From Acidobacteriota bacterium (GTDB lineage: Bacteria > Acidobacteriota > Thermoanaerobaculia > Multivoradales > SZUA-115): a stretch of 62,990 nucleotides of DNA. Below the pieces are notes generated by a model, which saw nothing but the letters and a program-made list of their open reading frames with translations, made no database searches and was not told the origin of the DNA. Each line of letters opens with the position of its first letter. The stretch's first letter is position 1. This document shows positions 21,156 to 30,502 of this stretch, one piece after another. Where the stretch lies: assembly GCA_024277255.1 (NCBI GenBank), contig JAJRVQ010000169.1:1-62990 (forward strand), written 5' to 3'. The translations under genes were made by a program, and so were the position numbers.

Positions 21156-22691
21156 CTACCGCCCCTCGATGAAGGCCACGATGTCGTTTGACAGCGCTTC
21201 GAGCGAGGGCTGATGGAGGTACATCATGTGACCTCCAAGGTAGTTCTCGATGGTGATTCGGTCCGCATCGATGCCGCTGTGTCGCAACATGTACTCGGTG
21301 GCAAAATAGGAGGTCGTCAGGTCGTGGTAGCCGGCAGCCGTGAAGATGCGCAGCGATTCGTTGTCCTTGGTGCCTTGCGCCATATCGCCGGTGACGTCGA
21401 CATATCCGGCAAAGGCACCCGTCCCATTGCCGGGACGCTTCCAGGTCTGACCGGCCTGATCGCTACTGCCGATGAACCGGCGCACCAAGTCCACCTCGAG
21501 TTCGTTGCGCAGATAGCTCTGAAAGAGTGCCACGTAGATCGCCCCGGTCTTGGCGGAGAAGGCATCGCCATCGGGAACATCATCGACATCGTCCAGCTCA
21601 TCCTGGGCATACCTCCCATCGAGCAAACCGATCGACTTGCCTTCGTCGCGCAGCAGCTCTTTGATGAACCGGGTGGCGTAGATTCGCAGGTTGCTGCGCA
21701 AGATGTAGCCCTTGGACAGGCCGGTGAAGCGATGCAGCTGCTCGGCGACCTGGTCTCGCTCCTGCGCGCTCAGCGCATCGCCGCGGAAGAGGGCCGCGAG
21801 GTACTCACCACCGGCGTACCGCTCGGCTTCAGCGAGCAGAGTCTTGAGGTCAGGCCACTCATCCGGCAGCTTCCCGTGGTAATGAGCGGCAGCCGCGTAG
21901 GCGGGCAGGTGGGTCGCGTAGGGTAGATCATTGCCGGCGACGAAGAAGGGAAGGGTCCCCATGTTGAGGGCTGGAGAGATCAGAATCAGGCCGTTGAGGC
22001 CGACGCCGAGTTGCTGCTGCAACCGGGGCACCAGCAAGCCGGTGCGAATACCGCCGTAGCTCTCCCCCAGGATGTATTTGGGCGAGTTCCACCGGTTGTG
22101 CATAGTGATGAAGGTGCGGATGAACTCGGCGACCGAATCCGCATCTTCGTCGTAACCCCAAAAATCTTCATTCTCCTTCTCCCCCAATGCCTTGCTGTAC
22201 CCGGTTCCCACCGGATCGACGAAGACCAGGTCGGTCGCCCGCAAGAGGGTCCAGGGATTGTCCTTGAGCCGGTAGGGAGGAACCCCCGGATCGGAGGCGT
22301 CGCTCGGGATGTCGATTAACCGCGGCCCCACCAGCCCGAAATGGAGCCAGATCGAAGACGATCCCGGCCCGCCATTGAAGACGAAGGTCAGCGGCCGATC
22401 CTCCGCTCGTTCAACCCCCGTCTTGGCGTAGGAGATGGTGAAGAAGCTGGCGGTCGGCTCATCGTCACCGTCGCGGATGTAGACCTCCTCCGCCGTCACC
22501 GTATAGCTGATATCGGTACCACCGCTACGCAGGCGATGGGTAGAGACAAACTTCAGCGGTTCCGGTGGCGGGGACTCCACCGCCGCATCCGCTTCATCGC
22601 CCTCCGCTTGCCCCAGCACCGGTGCTGCGGCCAAGGAACCCAAGATCAAGACCAGAAACCATCCCAACGCCAACGCTTTGCTCTTCACCAT
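21156..22691 (-). CDS. Serine carboxypeptidase, S10 family, exported
   Basis: The ATG at 22691 (GGGAGGG upstream) gives 511 residues; the longer frame to 22910 lacks a signal and is rejected. A signal peptide spans about 1-27. The S10 hallmarks are in order: FVFNGGPGSSS (oxyanion loop), WTLLRATDLVFVDPVGTGYS, the nucleophile in GESYGG, the aspartate in AAGYHDLTT and the histidine in GGHMMY. It removes C-terminal residues from peptides in the periplasm or outside the cell. The selenoprotein gene lies 31 bases downstream on the same strand, so they could be co-transcribed. A nutritional peptidase role is the simple reading. Confidence 0.9.
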   Translation of the reverse strand: MVKSKALALGWFLVLILGSLAAAPVLGQAEGDEADAAVESPPPEPLKFVSTHRLRSGGTDISYTVTAEEVYIRDGDDEPTASFFTISYAKTGVERAEDRPLTFVFNGGPGSSSIWLHFGLVGPRLIDIPSDASDPGVPPYRLKDNPWTLLRATDLVFVDPVGTGYSKALGEKENEDFWGYDEDADSVAEFIRTFITMHNRWNSPKYILGESYGGIRTGLLVPRLQQQLGVGLNGLILISPALNMGTLPFFVAGNDLPYATHLPAYAAAAHYHGKLPDEWPDLKTLLAEAERYAGGEYLAALFRGDALSAQERDQVAEQLHRFTGLSKGYILRSNLRIYATRFIKELLRDEGKSIGLLDGRYAQDELDDVDDVPDGDAFSAKTGAIYVALFQSYLRNELEVDLVRRFIGSSDQAGQTWKRPGNGTGAFAGYVDVTGDMAQGTKDNESLRIFTAAGYHDLTTSYFATEYMLRHSGIDADRITIENYLGGHMMYLHQPSLEALSNDIVAFIEGR

Positions 22692-22771
22692 GGACCCTCC
22701 CGGAGTTGTCCCGACAGCGTGATCTGCACCCAGGGAGCATACCGGAAGCTCTCCGTGTGGCCAGCGCGCCA

Positions 22772-23635
22772 CTACTCGGCAGAGTCGCGCAACTCGGCGA
22801 GTAAGCCGGCGCTCGCCTCGGCTCGCTCGCTCCAGAAAGTGCTGAGCCAACCTGGACCGAGCAGCGAGCGGTGGCTCGCCGCCTGCTGGGAAGCGAAGCG
22901 CGACAACCACCCCAGCGTCGCCTCCGGCCCTTGAGACAACAGCGCTTCGAGGACAAATCGGCGCTCCCCGACCCGAGCCGCCAGCCCCAACTCACCTCCG
23001 GCGCGCAGCAGATCATCGCGCAACAGAATGAAGCCACAACGCACGGGACTCAGCAGTGCCAGCAGAAAATCCTTAGCACCGTCCCGGCGGGGATCCACCA
23101 TCGGCGGAGCCTGGCGCAAGGCCAGCGGCAAGCGGGCCGCAGTTGGATTCGCTTCTCCATTCGCCGGATCGCTCAGCGCTTCGCCCAACAACTCCCCCCA
23201 TCTCCGATAGAAGGGAGAGGCAACCTCGGCCAGCCGTGCGAGGTAGACGGGAAGCCAGGAGATCAGATGCTCTCGGTAGAAAACCCGGCCGGCTTGCTGG
23301 CGGCGCGGATCAGGCTCAGACGGAACCTCGGTTTTGGATGGCGAGTTGCCCGTCAACTGAGCATAGAAGGCCAGGAGCACCGTCAAGTGGTCCGGCTCGG
23401 CCGGCGACTCCAACCCCAGCACGCGCCAGAAACCGGCCACCCGATCCCGCGCCTCACCGCCCAACATCCCTTCCTCGCCCAGATAGACGGAGGCATAAGG
23501 ATAGAGCCGAAAGGCGAAGAGATCGGAGTGCTCCGCCATCGGGGGCAGCGCACCGAGGCCCAAGGCATCGGCAACCGGCTGCAAGTCAGCCCTCGGCGGC
23601 TCGACCAGGGCACCGAGGGCACGAAAGATCTCCAT
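22772..23635 (-). CDS. TorD/DmsD-family molybdoenzyme chaperone
   Basis: This 287-residue, all-helical cytoplasmic protein matches TorD-like chaperones: LYPYASVYLGEEGMLGGEAR near 45-64, AEPDHLTVLLAFYAQL near 78-93 (the conserved E-PDHL signature), and the YREHLISWLPVYLARL helix near 120-135. These proteins hold the catalytic subunit for cofactor insertion. The gene follows the molybdopterin oxidoreductase gene by 125 bases on the same strand, so it should serve that enzyme. A G-rich repeat lies between the two. The C-terminal 100 residues extend beyond a minimal TorD. Confidence 0.85.
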   Translation of the reverse strand: MEIFRALGALVEPPRADLQPVADALGLGALPPMAEHSDLFAFRLYPYASVYLGEEGMLGGEARDRVAGFWRVLGLESPAEPDHLTVLLAFYAQLTGNSPSKTEVPSEPDPRRQQAGRVFYREHLISWLPVYLARLAEVASPFYRRWGELLGEALSDPANGEANPTAARLPLALRQAPPMVDPRRDGAKDFLLALLSPVRCGFILLRDDLLRAGGELGLAARVGERRFVLEALLSQGPEATLGWLSRFASQQAASHRSLLGPGWLSTFWSERAEASAGLLAELRDSAE

Positions 23636-23734
23636 GGCCGGAACTTAAGCCTCCTGGCCGTTTGAGCCACGCCTTGGGGAGATCTGTCGGCAGAACCACG
23701 ACGACGGCATGCTGATCTTGGCCGCAGTGAGATG

Positions 23735-23762
23735 TATCCCTATCCCTATCCCTATCCCTATC
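23735..23762. repeat. Hexamer repeat (GGGATA)n with G-quadruplex potential in the mRNA strand
   Basis: Four perfect TATCCC units plus TATC lie here; in the minus-strand transcript this reads four GGG tracts separated by ATA. That is a textbook G3N3 quadruplex motif. It starts right at the stop codon of the molybdopterin subunit and lies ahead of torD. Confidence 0.85.
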
Positions 23763-26688
23763 ACTCCTTCCCCACTCCCTCCGGCAGCCGTGAAGCCTCT
23801 CTCGACGGCTTGAGCGGGCGCAGGAGCCAGCGGGGGCGACGGCTGCCGTCGGGAGAGTGTTGGTCCGCCGGGCGGGTCTTGGCCAGCCAGTCCAGATAGG
23901 CGCGGTGGGCCGCCTCGGTGTCGACCGAGATATCGCCATAGCGGTCGCCGGCTTCGGCCGGCCGCACGCGCACCGCCTGGTGCCAGCAGTGCATGCCGGA
24001 GATCGGGTCGGGATGGACGGTGAAGGTCAGGTTCTGGTGGACACCGACATCGCTCCACCAGATGCGCGAGGTGTCCGGGTCCTCCGACTTATAGGGTCCG
24101 GTTCCCTGCTTGCGGTCGAGCGACCAGCGGCTATCCTGGCGACCCAGGCCGACGGTGGCCATCCCCTGGCGTTGCCCGGTCTGGTGGCTGTCGCCTCCCT
24201 GCGGGCGCCAGCGCCCCATGTGGTGGCTACAGGCGACGACTCCCGGCTTGATGCCCTCGGTGATCCAGGCCTTGACCACGAAGTGGCCGATCTTGGTTTC
24301 GACCCGTACCAGGTCGCCCGTCTTGGCCACACCCAGGCGGGCGGCGTCGCTGGGGTGCAGCCACAGGGGGTTGGTGTGGGCGATCTCGTCCAGCCATTTG
24401 GCGTTGGCGCTGCGGGTATGGATCTGCACCGGGATGCGGAAGGTCGAGATCAGCACCATTCCATTCTCGCCCAGCTCCTCGGGGTGGACGTGGCTCTTGA
24501 TGTAGACCGGCAGCGCGTACTCGGGCCAGCCCCAGTCGACCAGGGTGGAGGAGAAAAACTCGAGCTTGCCGGACGGCGTCGGAAAGCCGGCCAAGATCTT
24601 GCCGTCCACCCGCACTCCGACCGGGCGGCGGCCCTCGGCGTCCGGGTCGGGAGCGCCGGTGGGTACGACGTTGGGTGAGGCCGGTTTGGCGGTGCGCGTG
24701 TAGACCCGACCGAGCGGCCCCTCGGCGACATCCTCCAGCTCGCTTTCGTCGACCTCCTGCTCATAAACCGCACCGATGCCGCGCGCCACCTCGAAGACGC
24801 CGTAGCGGCGCATGTAGGAGAGCGGAGTCTCCCCCTCGGCGTCGGCCTTCTCGGGCAAGCCGGGAACGGAATGGTCGAAGATCCAGCCGTAGTGCTCGTC
24901 GACCGATAGCCGCTCGCCCGGCCTCTCAGCCGACTCGACGAAGGCGCGAATGCCCCGCGAACCGTCGGCGTCGAGACGCCACGAAAGCTCCAGCCAGAAC
25001 TCGTTTTCCTCCCAGACCTCGCCGGGATTGACCTGCCGGCTGTCGGTGAACTCCTCCCCCAGCCGCTGGCGGGCGGCGCGCAGCACCGGCTGGCGGAAGC
25101 CGATCCACTGCGCGTCGTGGGTCTCGTAGGAGTGCAGGTCGTGGCGCTCGGAAGAGTGGCCCATGGGCAGCACGAGATCGGCGAAGTACGCTGTCTCGTT
25201 CCAGGTCGGAGTCAGAGCGACGTGCAGGCCGACTTTCTCCTCGTCGTTCAACATCTCCAACCAGGAAAAGCCGTCCGGGTTGGTCCACACCGGGTTGTAG
25301 ACGCGGCTGAAGTAGGTGTCGATCTTGCCCCGACCCTGCTTGACCAAGTGCGGCAGCAGGAAGGAGACCTCGTTGTGGGCCAGCGGATACTCGAGCGGCC
25401 AGGTCAGTTCGTTCCACACCTCCGGGTGTTTGGGCAACCGCATCGGCCGCGGTACGAACTTGTTCCAGGCGTTGGGAAAGGTACCGCCCTCGGTCGCCAC
25501 AGAGCCGGTCAGCGCATTGAGCATGAACAAACACCGCGCCACCTGCCAGCCTCCGAGGTTGCCGGAAGAGGCGCTGCGCCAGTTGTGGGTCGACAGCCGG
25601 CTCCCCGCCGCCGCCACCAGTTCGGCCACCTCTTCGAGCTGCGCCGCGTCGAGGCCGGACTCGGCGGCCGCGTAGTCGAAGGTGTAGCCTTCGTACTGGG
25701 CATCGAGTACCAACTCGAAGTTCTCGAAGCTGGCTTCGAGAGTGGGATGCTCGGACTCCAGGTATTGCTCCCAGTTCCACCATCGGCGGACGAAGTCGCG
25801 ATCGTAGAGCCGGTTGTTGATCAGGTAGCTGGCGATGGCCAGCATCACTGCCGCCTCCGAGCCCGGCTGCGAGGCGAACCAGTAGTCGGCGTGGGTCGCG
25901 GTGTTGGACAGACGGGTGTCGAAAACGATCAGCTTGGCGCCGTTTTTCTTGCCCTCCATCACCCGCTGGGCGTGGGGGTTGAAGTAGTGGCCGGCCTCGA
26001 GATGGGAGCTGATGAGCAGAATCACCTTGGCGTTGGCATGGTCGGGGCTCGGCCGGTCGATGCCGCACCAGAATTGATAGCCGGCGCGGGCGGCCGAGGA
26101 GCAGATGTTGGTGTGCGAGTTGTGGCCATCGACCCCCCAGGAGGCGAGGATGCGTTCGGTGAAGCCGTCCTCACCGGGCCGGCCGACGTGGTACATCACC
26201 TCGTTGTGCCGTTTCTCATCCAGCGCTCGGCGGATGCGATCGGCCAAAGTGTCGAGCGCTTCGTCCCAGCTGATGCGCTCCCACTTGCCTTCGCCGCGCG
26301 CACCGGTGCGGCGCAGCGGATAGAGGATACGATCGGGGTCGGTCACCTGGTTGATCGTCGCCGGCCCTTTGGCGCAGTTGCGACCGCGCGAGCCTGGGTG
26401 TTCGGGATTGCCCTCGAACTTGCGCACCTGCATCGTGTCTCGGTCCACGTAGGCCAACAGGCCGCAGGCCGATTCGCAGTTGAAACAGGTCGTCGGCACC
26501 AGCATGTAGCGCCGCTCGACCCGCTTCGGCCAGGCTTTGGAAGCGAGTTCGACCCAATCGTCCCAGCGCTCCTTCGGTGGATAGGCCGCAAGGTGCACCC
26601 GGCTCGCCCCCGGATAGAAGGTCTCCCCGCGCGCTTCGGTCGCGGCCCGGGCGGCGCTGACTCGGCTATTGAGATCCTGCACACTCAT
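23761..26688 (-). CDS. Molybdopterin oxidoreductase catalytic subunit (DMSO reductase superfamily, CISM)
   Basis: This 975-residue protein binds a [4Fe-4S] cluster through C68-x2-C71-x3-C75 and C105 (TTCFNCESACG; RNCAKGPA) and bis-MGD through the molybdopterin, FDTRLSNTATHADYW and C-terminal dinucleotide-binding regions. C196 in HTNICSSAARAG is the likely molybdenum ligand, as in sulfur-compound and arsenate enzymes. There is no twin-arginine or other signal, so it should face the cytoplasm, as SoeA of sulfite dehydrogenase does. The FeS/NrfD partner is nine bases upstream and TorD follows. The substrate cannot be told; sulfite, tetrathionate/polysulfide or arsenic compounds are options. An internal insertion (about 640-690, acidic) separates it from close homologues I know. 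Confidence 0.88.
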   Translation of the reverse strand: MSVQDLNSRVSAARAATEARGETFYPGASRVHLAAYPPKERWDDWVELASKAWPKRVERRYMLVPTTCFNCESACGLLAYVDRDTMQVRKFEGNPEHPGSRGRNCAKGPATINQVTDPDRILYPLRRTGARGEGKWERISWDEALDTLADRIRRALDEKRHNEVMYHVGRPGEDGFTERILASWGVDGHNSHTNICSSAARAGYQFWCGIDRPSPDHANAKVILLISSHLEAGHYFNPHAQRVMEGKKNGAKLIVFDTRLSNTATHADYWFASQPGSEAAVMLAIASYLINNRLYDRDFVRRWWNWEQYLESEHPTLEASFENFELVLDAQYEGYTFDYAAAESGLDAAQLEEVAELVAAAGSRLSTHNWRSASSGNLGGWQVARCLFMLNALTGSVATEGGTFPNAWNKFVPRPMRLPKHPEVWNELTWPLEYPLAHNEVSFLLPHLVKQGRGKIDTYFSRVYNPVWTNPDGFSWLEMLNDEEKVGLHVALTPTWNETAYFADLVLPMGHSSERHDLHSYETHDAQWIGFRQPVLRAARQRLGEEFTDSRQVNPGEVWEENEFWLELSWRLDADGSRGIRAFVESAERPGERLSVDEHYGWIFDHSVPGLPEKADAEGETPLSYMRRYGVFEVARGIGAVYEQEVDESELEDVAEGPLGRVYTRTAKPASPNVVPTGAPDPDAEGRRPVGVRVDGKILAGFPTPSGKLEFFSSTLVDWGWPEYALPVYIKSHVHPEELGENGMVLISTFRIPVQIHTRSANAKWLDEIAHTNPLWLHPSDAARLGVAKTGDLVRVETKIGHFVVKAWITEGIKPGVVACSHHMGRWRPQGGDSHQTGQRQGMATVGLGRQDSRWSLDRKQGTGPYKSEDPDTSRIWWSDVGVHQNLTFTVHPDPISGMHCWHQAVRVRPAEAGDRYGDISVDTEAAHRAYLDWLAKTRPADQHSPDGSRRPRWLLRPLKPSREASRLPEGVGKE

Positions 26689-26697
26689 GGTGACTCC

Positions 26698-28233
26698 TTA
26701 GGCCAGCGGTACCGCTTGGCCCGCTTGCACGTAGGCGTGTTCGGCGGCGAAGAGGCCGACCAGCGCCAGCGGCGCGGCGACGATGCCGATCCACGGCGCG
26801 GCGACGGCGCCCGCGATCAGCAGCGCGCCAGCCCAGAAGAAGAACTTGAAGCGGCCGTGGACCATCTCATGGATCGCCAGCCGCGCGTGGGCGGTGCCGT
26901 GCGGCAAGGTGGCCTCGCCCCACACAAATCCGAGGTGAATCAGGCAGGAGACGGCGAGCAGCCAAGAGAGGGGTACCTCATATTCGCCACCTTGAAAGCG
27001 GTCGACACAGAGCAGTGCGGCCGAGCCGGCGATGAACGCTTGCACCAGCAAGTGCGGCGGCAGCAACGGGCTCTGCCACAAGTCGCGGGCCTTGGCCTGG
27101 GCAAAGAGATAGGCGGTGTAGATGGCACTCATCGCCGCCAGCGGAATCCCGGCGATCATCAACCACCGGGCAACGCCCTCGCCGGCGAGTAAATGGAGCC
27201 CAAGCACGGCGCCGTAGCCGGCGATAATGAAGGCACCGCGCACCAGCCAACTCTTCCACTGCGGCCGAGTGAAGATCTTGTAGAACCGTTGCGGGTGTTC
27301 GAGATCCCACAGCAGCAAGCAGCCGGTCAAGGCCAGGAACAGACCGGCCACCAGCGGGGCGCCCCAACGCCACAGCGGATGGTCGCCGGGCAGTCGCCCC
27401 GCAATCACCATCAGGGCGGCGAGCAGGTAGACACCGGCGGCGATGCCCTTGGTCAACGTGTAAAGGCTCACCCGCCAATCCCAGGGTGCCGAATGCGGCA
27501 CGTCGTAGGAGAGTAAGGCTTCGGCGGAGGAGGTCCCCCCGACGGCGTGATCCGGGTGGCCGGAAACCACATGGTGACCGCCCTGTTTCTGTTCGCTCCA
27601 CAGGAAGAGGCCGCCAGCGGGCCGGCGTGCCGCCAGCGGGTCCAGCGTCGCCTGGTGGGCGCCGCGGTAATAGACCTTGGGACGGGTCTCTTTCTCCGGC
27701 CGGCGCACCGCGACCGGGTGGCGATGAATCAGTTGCGAGACCCGCGCCTGCGGGTCCAACAGGTCGCCGACCACGATCGCCTCGGTCGGGCAGACGACGA
27801 CGCAGGCCGGTTCGAGTCCGATGTCGATGCGGTGAGCGCAGAAGTTGCATTTCTCCGCCGCGCCGTCCTCGGGGTTGATGAAGATCGCATCGTACGGGCA
27901 GGCGGCGATGCAGGCTTTGCAGCCGATGCAGGCTTGCTTGTCGAAGTCGACGATGCCGTCGTCGCGCTTGTACATCGCGGCGGTCGGACAGGCGACGGCG
28001 CAGGGCGCCGCCTCGCACTGATTGCAGCGCGTCACCTGAAAGGCCCGCCGGGCCTGCGGGAAAAAGCCCACGTCGACGTACTTGACGTAGGTTCGAGTCA
28101 CCGACAGCGGCACCTCGTTCTCCGACTTGCAGGCCGTGGTGCAAGCATGGCAGCCAATGCAGCTTTCGTGGTCGAGCACTTTCGCCCACTGAACCGTGGC
28201 AGTGCTGGATTCGACCGCGCTCTCGTTCCTCAT
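26698..28233 (-). CDS. Fused ferredoxin-type FeS subunit and NrfD/PsrC-type membrane subunit
   Basis: The 511-residue protein joins two usually separate CISM subunits. Residues 1-160 carry four [4Fe-4S] cysteine sets: C25/28/31/35, C70/73/78/82, C102/105/108/112 and C129/132/144/148. After a linker (about 160-245) come eight or so membrane helices of NrfD type (LYTLTKGIAAGVYLLAALMV; LTGCLLLWDLEHPQRFYKIF; WKSWLVRGAFIIAGYG). It passes electrons between the molybdenum subunit and membrane quinone. The fusion fixes FeS and membrane parts on the same side; without a Tat signal this must be the cytoplasm, in line with the catalytic subunit. It is the first gene of the operon. Confidence 0.9.
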   Translation of the reverse strand: MRNESAVESSTATVQWAKVLDHESCIGCHACTTACKSENEVPLSVTRTYVKYVDVGFFPQARRAFQVTRCNQCEAAPCAVACPTAAMYKRDDGIVDFDKQACIGCKACIAACPYDAIFINPEDGAAEKCNFCAHRIDIGLEPACVVVCPTEAIVVGDLLDPQARVSQLIHRHPVAVRRPEKETRPKVYYRGAHQATLDPLAARRPAGGLFLWSEQKQGGHHVVSGHPDHAVGGTSSAEALLSYDVPHSAPWDWRVSLYTLTKGIAAGVYLLAALMVIAGRLPGDHPLWRWGAPLVAGLFLALTGCLLLWDLEHPQRFYKIFTRPQWKSWLVRGAFIIAGYGAVLGLHLLAGEGVARWLMIAGIPLAAMSAIYTAYLFAQAKARDLWQSPLLPPHLLVQAFIAGSAALLCVDRFQGGEYEVPLSWLLAVSCLIHLGFVWGEATLPHGTAHARLAIHEMVHGRFKFFFWAGALLIAGAVAAPWIGIVAAPLALVGLFAAEHAYVQAGQAVPLA

Positions 28234-28410
28234 CGACCTCTCCTCGGTGACCGTGGCGATCCGCTGACCGGCTCAACTCTGGTGGTGCTGGCGGTGAGGA
28301 TAGAAGCGCCGTCCCGGAACTGTCAAACGCCCCGTCGAGGGTCAACCCTCCAACCGGTATCCTGCGGACTACGCGCAAGCGATGGAAAGCGACAACCGGG
28401 AGGTAAGGCC

Positions 28411-29772
28411 GTGCCGTATCGCGACTTGCAACGAATCGTCGAGGGACTCTCACGCCACATCGACGCCGGACCGGTGGCGACGCGAGTGCCGGCCAGAGAG
28501 ATCCGCCGCCACCTCGGACAGAGCTTCGATCTGGCCTCGCCGATGGCGCTGGACGAGGTGTTCGCCAAGGTGACCCGGATGCTCGACCGCTGGCAGGTGC
28601 AGGTCACCCATCCACGCTACTTCGGCCTGTTCAATCCCAGTGTCACCACCGCCTCGGTGATCGCCGATACGCTGGTCGCCGCCTACAATCCACAACTCGC
28701 CGCCTGGTCCCACGCCCCCGCCGCCAACGAGATCGAACGCTTCGTTCTGCGGGCCATCGCCGACCGGCTCGGCCTCGATGGCGAATCGACCGCCAGCCAC
28801 TTCACCAGCGGCGGCGCGGAGGCCAACTTGACGGCGCTGATCGCAGCGCTGGCGCACACCTTTCCCAGCTGGCGGCAGGAGGGTCTGCGCTCGCTGCCAG
28901 CGGCGCCGTGCATCTACCTGTCGCAAGAGGGCCACCACTCGTTCCACAAGGCGGCTCGCGTCAGCGGATTGGGCGGCAGTGCCGTGGCCACGATCCCCGT
29001 CGATGACGGCGGGCGGATGAGCCCGGCTGCCCTCGCCGACGCCGTGGCCGCCGACCGCCGGGCCGGCCACGCACCGCTGATGGTGGTGGCCACCGCAGGG
29101 ACCACCGGCTGCGGCGCGATCGACCCGCTGAACGACATCGCTGCTTTCTGCCACCACCAGAAGCTCTGGCTGCACATCGACGCCGCCTGGGCCGGTGCCG
29201 CCGCCCTGTCGCCCCGCTTGCGCCACCATCTCGCCGGGATCGACCGCGCCGACTCGCTGACCTTCGACGCCCACAAGTGGCTGGCGGTGCCGATGGGAGC
29301 CGGGATGTTCTTCTGCCGCCACTCGGAGGCGCTGCGCACCGCCTTCGGTCAGCGCACACCCTACATGCCCGCCCCCGGCGGCGCGCACACCGAGGATCCC
29401 TACTCGCGCTCGTTGCAGTGGTCGCGCCGCTTCATCGGTCTCAAGCTCTTCGTCACCCTGGCCGAAGCCGGTTTTCCCGGCGTCATCGAGCGCATCGAAT
29501 CCCAGGCCCGGCTGGGTGACGAATTGCGCCGCCTGCTGACCGCCAAGGGATGGCAAGTGGCCAACGAGACGCCGCTGCCGGTGGTCTGTTTCACCCGCCG
29601 GGGGGTCGACGTCCGCAAACTGGTCCGCCAGCTGCACCACCGCCAGATCGCCTGGATGTCACCCATTCGCATCGGCGGCGGTGAGCTGCTGATGCGCGCC
29701 TGCATCACCGGCCACCGCACCACCGTGCAGGATCTGGAGGCGGTGGTGGCGGCGATGGACGGTTTAGTCTGA
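28411..29772 (+). CDS. PLP-dependent group II decarboxylase
   Basis: A GTG at 28411 with GGGAGG upstream gives 453 residues; an upstream in-frame extension overlaps the FeS gene and is rejected. The fold is that of group II amino-acid decarboxylases: THPRYFGLFNPS, the SHFTSGGAEANLTAL cofactor site, HIDAAWAGAA, and the PLP lysine in TFDAHKWLAVP. It removes CO2 from an amino acid (aromatic, glutamate-like or sulfinate substrates all occur in this family). The 3' end overlaps the convergent acyltransferase gene by nine bases. Its neighbours make acyl chains, so an amine for lipid or amide synthesis is possible but unproven. Confidence 0.9.
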   Translation: MPYRDLQRIVEGLSRHIDAGPVATRVPAREIRRHLGQSFDLASPMALDEVFAKVTRMLDRWQVQVTHPRYFGLFNPSVTTASVIADTLVAAYNPQLAAWSHAPAANEIERFVLRAIADRLGLDGESTASHFTSGGAEANLTALIAALAHTFPSWRQEGLRSLPAAPCIYLSQEGHHSFHKAARVSGLGGSAVATIPVDDGGRMSPAALADAVAADRRAGHAPLMVVATAGTTGCGAIDPLNDIAAFCHHQKLWLHIDAAWAGAAALSPRLRHHLAGIDRADSLTFDAHKWLAVPMGAGMFFCRHSEALRTAFGQRTPYMPAPGGAHTEDPYSRSLQWSRRFIGLKLFVTLAEAGFPGVIERIESQARLGDELRRLLTAKGWQVANETPLPVVCFTRRGVDVRKLVRQLHHRQIAWMSPIRIGGGELLMRACITGHRTTVQDLEAVVAAMDGLV

Positions 29773-30498
29773 GGCCACGGGCGCACAGACCCCGGCCTCA
29801 TCGGCGGAGCCGCTCAGCTGGTCGGCGCGCGCCTGGAGGGCCACCATCCGCGACTCCAGCTCGGTACACCACCGTTTGAGTTCCGCCGCCTTCATCCGCG
29901 CCGGCACCGCGAAGGGCTCGCCGTAGATCACCTCGACGCGCGCGAAGGGCAGCGGCAGCAGGGTCCGATCCCAGGCGCGGCGAAAGATGTGGGCCGGCCG
30001 CGCCGAGGCGGTCACCGGCAGGATCAAGCCGCCGGTACGTTGCGCCAGCGCCACGATCCCACCCTGCACCCGGCCGCGCGGGCCGCGAGAGCCGTCGACC
30101 GCCAGGCAGGCGCCCAAGCCTGGCGAAGAGTGGACGCGCTCGATCATGTCGACCAGCGCCTGTAGGCCACCGCTGCCGGACGAGCCGCGGACCACCTCGA
30201 AACCCAACCGTTGCTCGACGCGAGCCATGGCGTCGCCGTCGAGGCTCTGCGAGCACATCGAAAGCCAGCGACCGTTGCGCCGCCGGCTCATGAAGCGCAA
30301 CAGCAGAAAGATCCTGCCGTGGAGAAAGGCGCCGATCACCGGCCGGCCGGAGTCGAGGGCGGCGAGCAGGTGGTGGCGATCGGTCTCCCTGTAGCGCCAG
30401 CTGGCGTCGAGCGAGCGAATCAGGGCGAGCGCCACCTCGGGCACGACGACTCGCATCAGCGCCCGCTTGAGCGGACCGGCGCCGTGGGGCTGGGACAT
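29764..30498 (-). CDS. Lysophospholipid acyltransferase-like protein (DUF374/LPLAT)
   Basis: This 244-residue protein fits the LPLAT/DUF374 group: VIGAFLHGRIFLLLRFMSRR near 54-73, SQSLDGDAMARVEQRLGFEV, then GLGACLAVDGSRGPRGRVQGG (acceptor-binding DGxxGP element) and GLILPVTASARP. The usual H-x4-D is not canonical; LHGR is in the expected place. Members transfer acyl groups to lipid or lipid A precursors at the membrane. It is the last gene of a four-gene acyl cassette (SDR, KAS, ACP, LPLAT), so it presumably uses the acyl-ACP that these make. Four bases separate it from the ACP gene. Confidence 0.8.
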   Translation of the reverse strand: MSQPHGAGPLKRALMRVVVPEVALALIRSLDASWRYRETDRHHLLAALDSGRPVIGAFLHGRIFLLLRFMSRRRNGRWLSMCSQSLDGDAMARVEQRLGFEVVRGSSGSGGLQALVDMIERVHSSPGLGACLAVDGSRGPRGRVQGGIVALAQRTGGLILPVTASARPAHIFRRAWDRTLLPLPFARVEVIYGEPFAVPARMKAAELKRWCTELESRMVALQARADQLSGSADEAGVCAPVASD

Positions 30499-30502
30499 CG
30501 CG

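Noticed and set aside
23735..23762. CRISPR-like repeat
   Set aside because: Units are six bases, uninterrupted by spacers; this is a simple tandem repeat.
25117..27192. A 691-codon plus-strand frame opposite the molybdopterin oxidoreductase and FeS/NrfD genes
   Set aside because: It spans two real genes on the other strand, is rich in Val/Gly/Arg/His as expected for antisense of high-GC genes, and has no domain or start signal.
27547..28410. Long N-terminal extension of the PLP decarboxylase frame
   Set aside because: It overlaps the FeS/NrfD gene antisense. The GTG at 28411 has a good ribosome-binding site and matches the family start.
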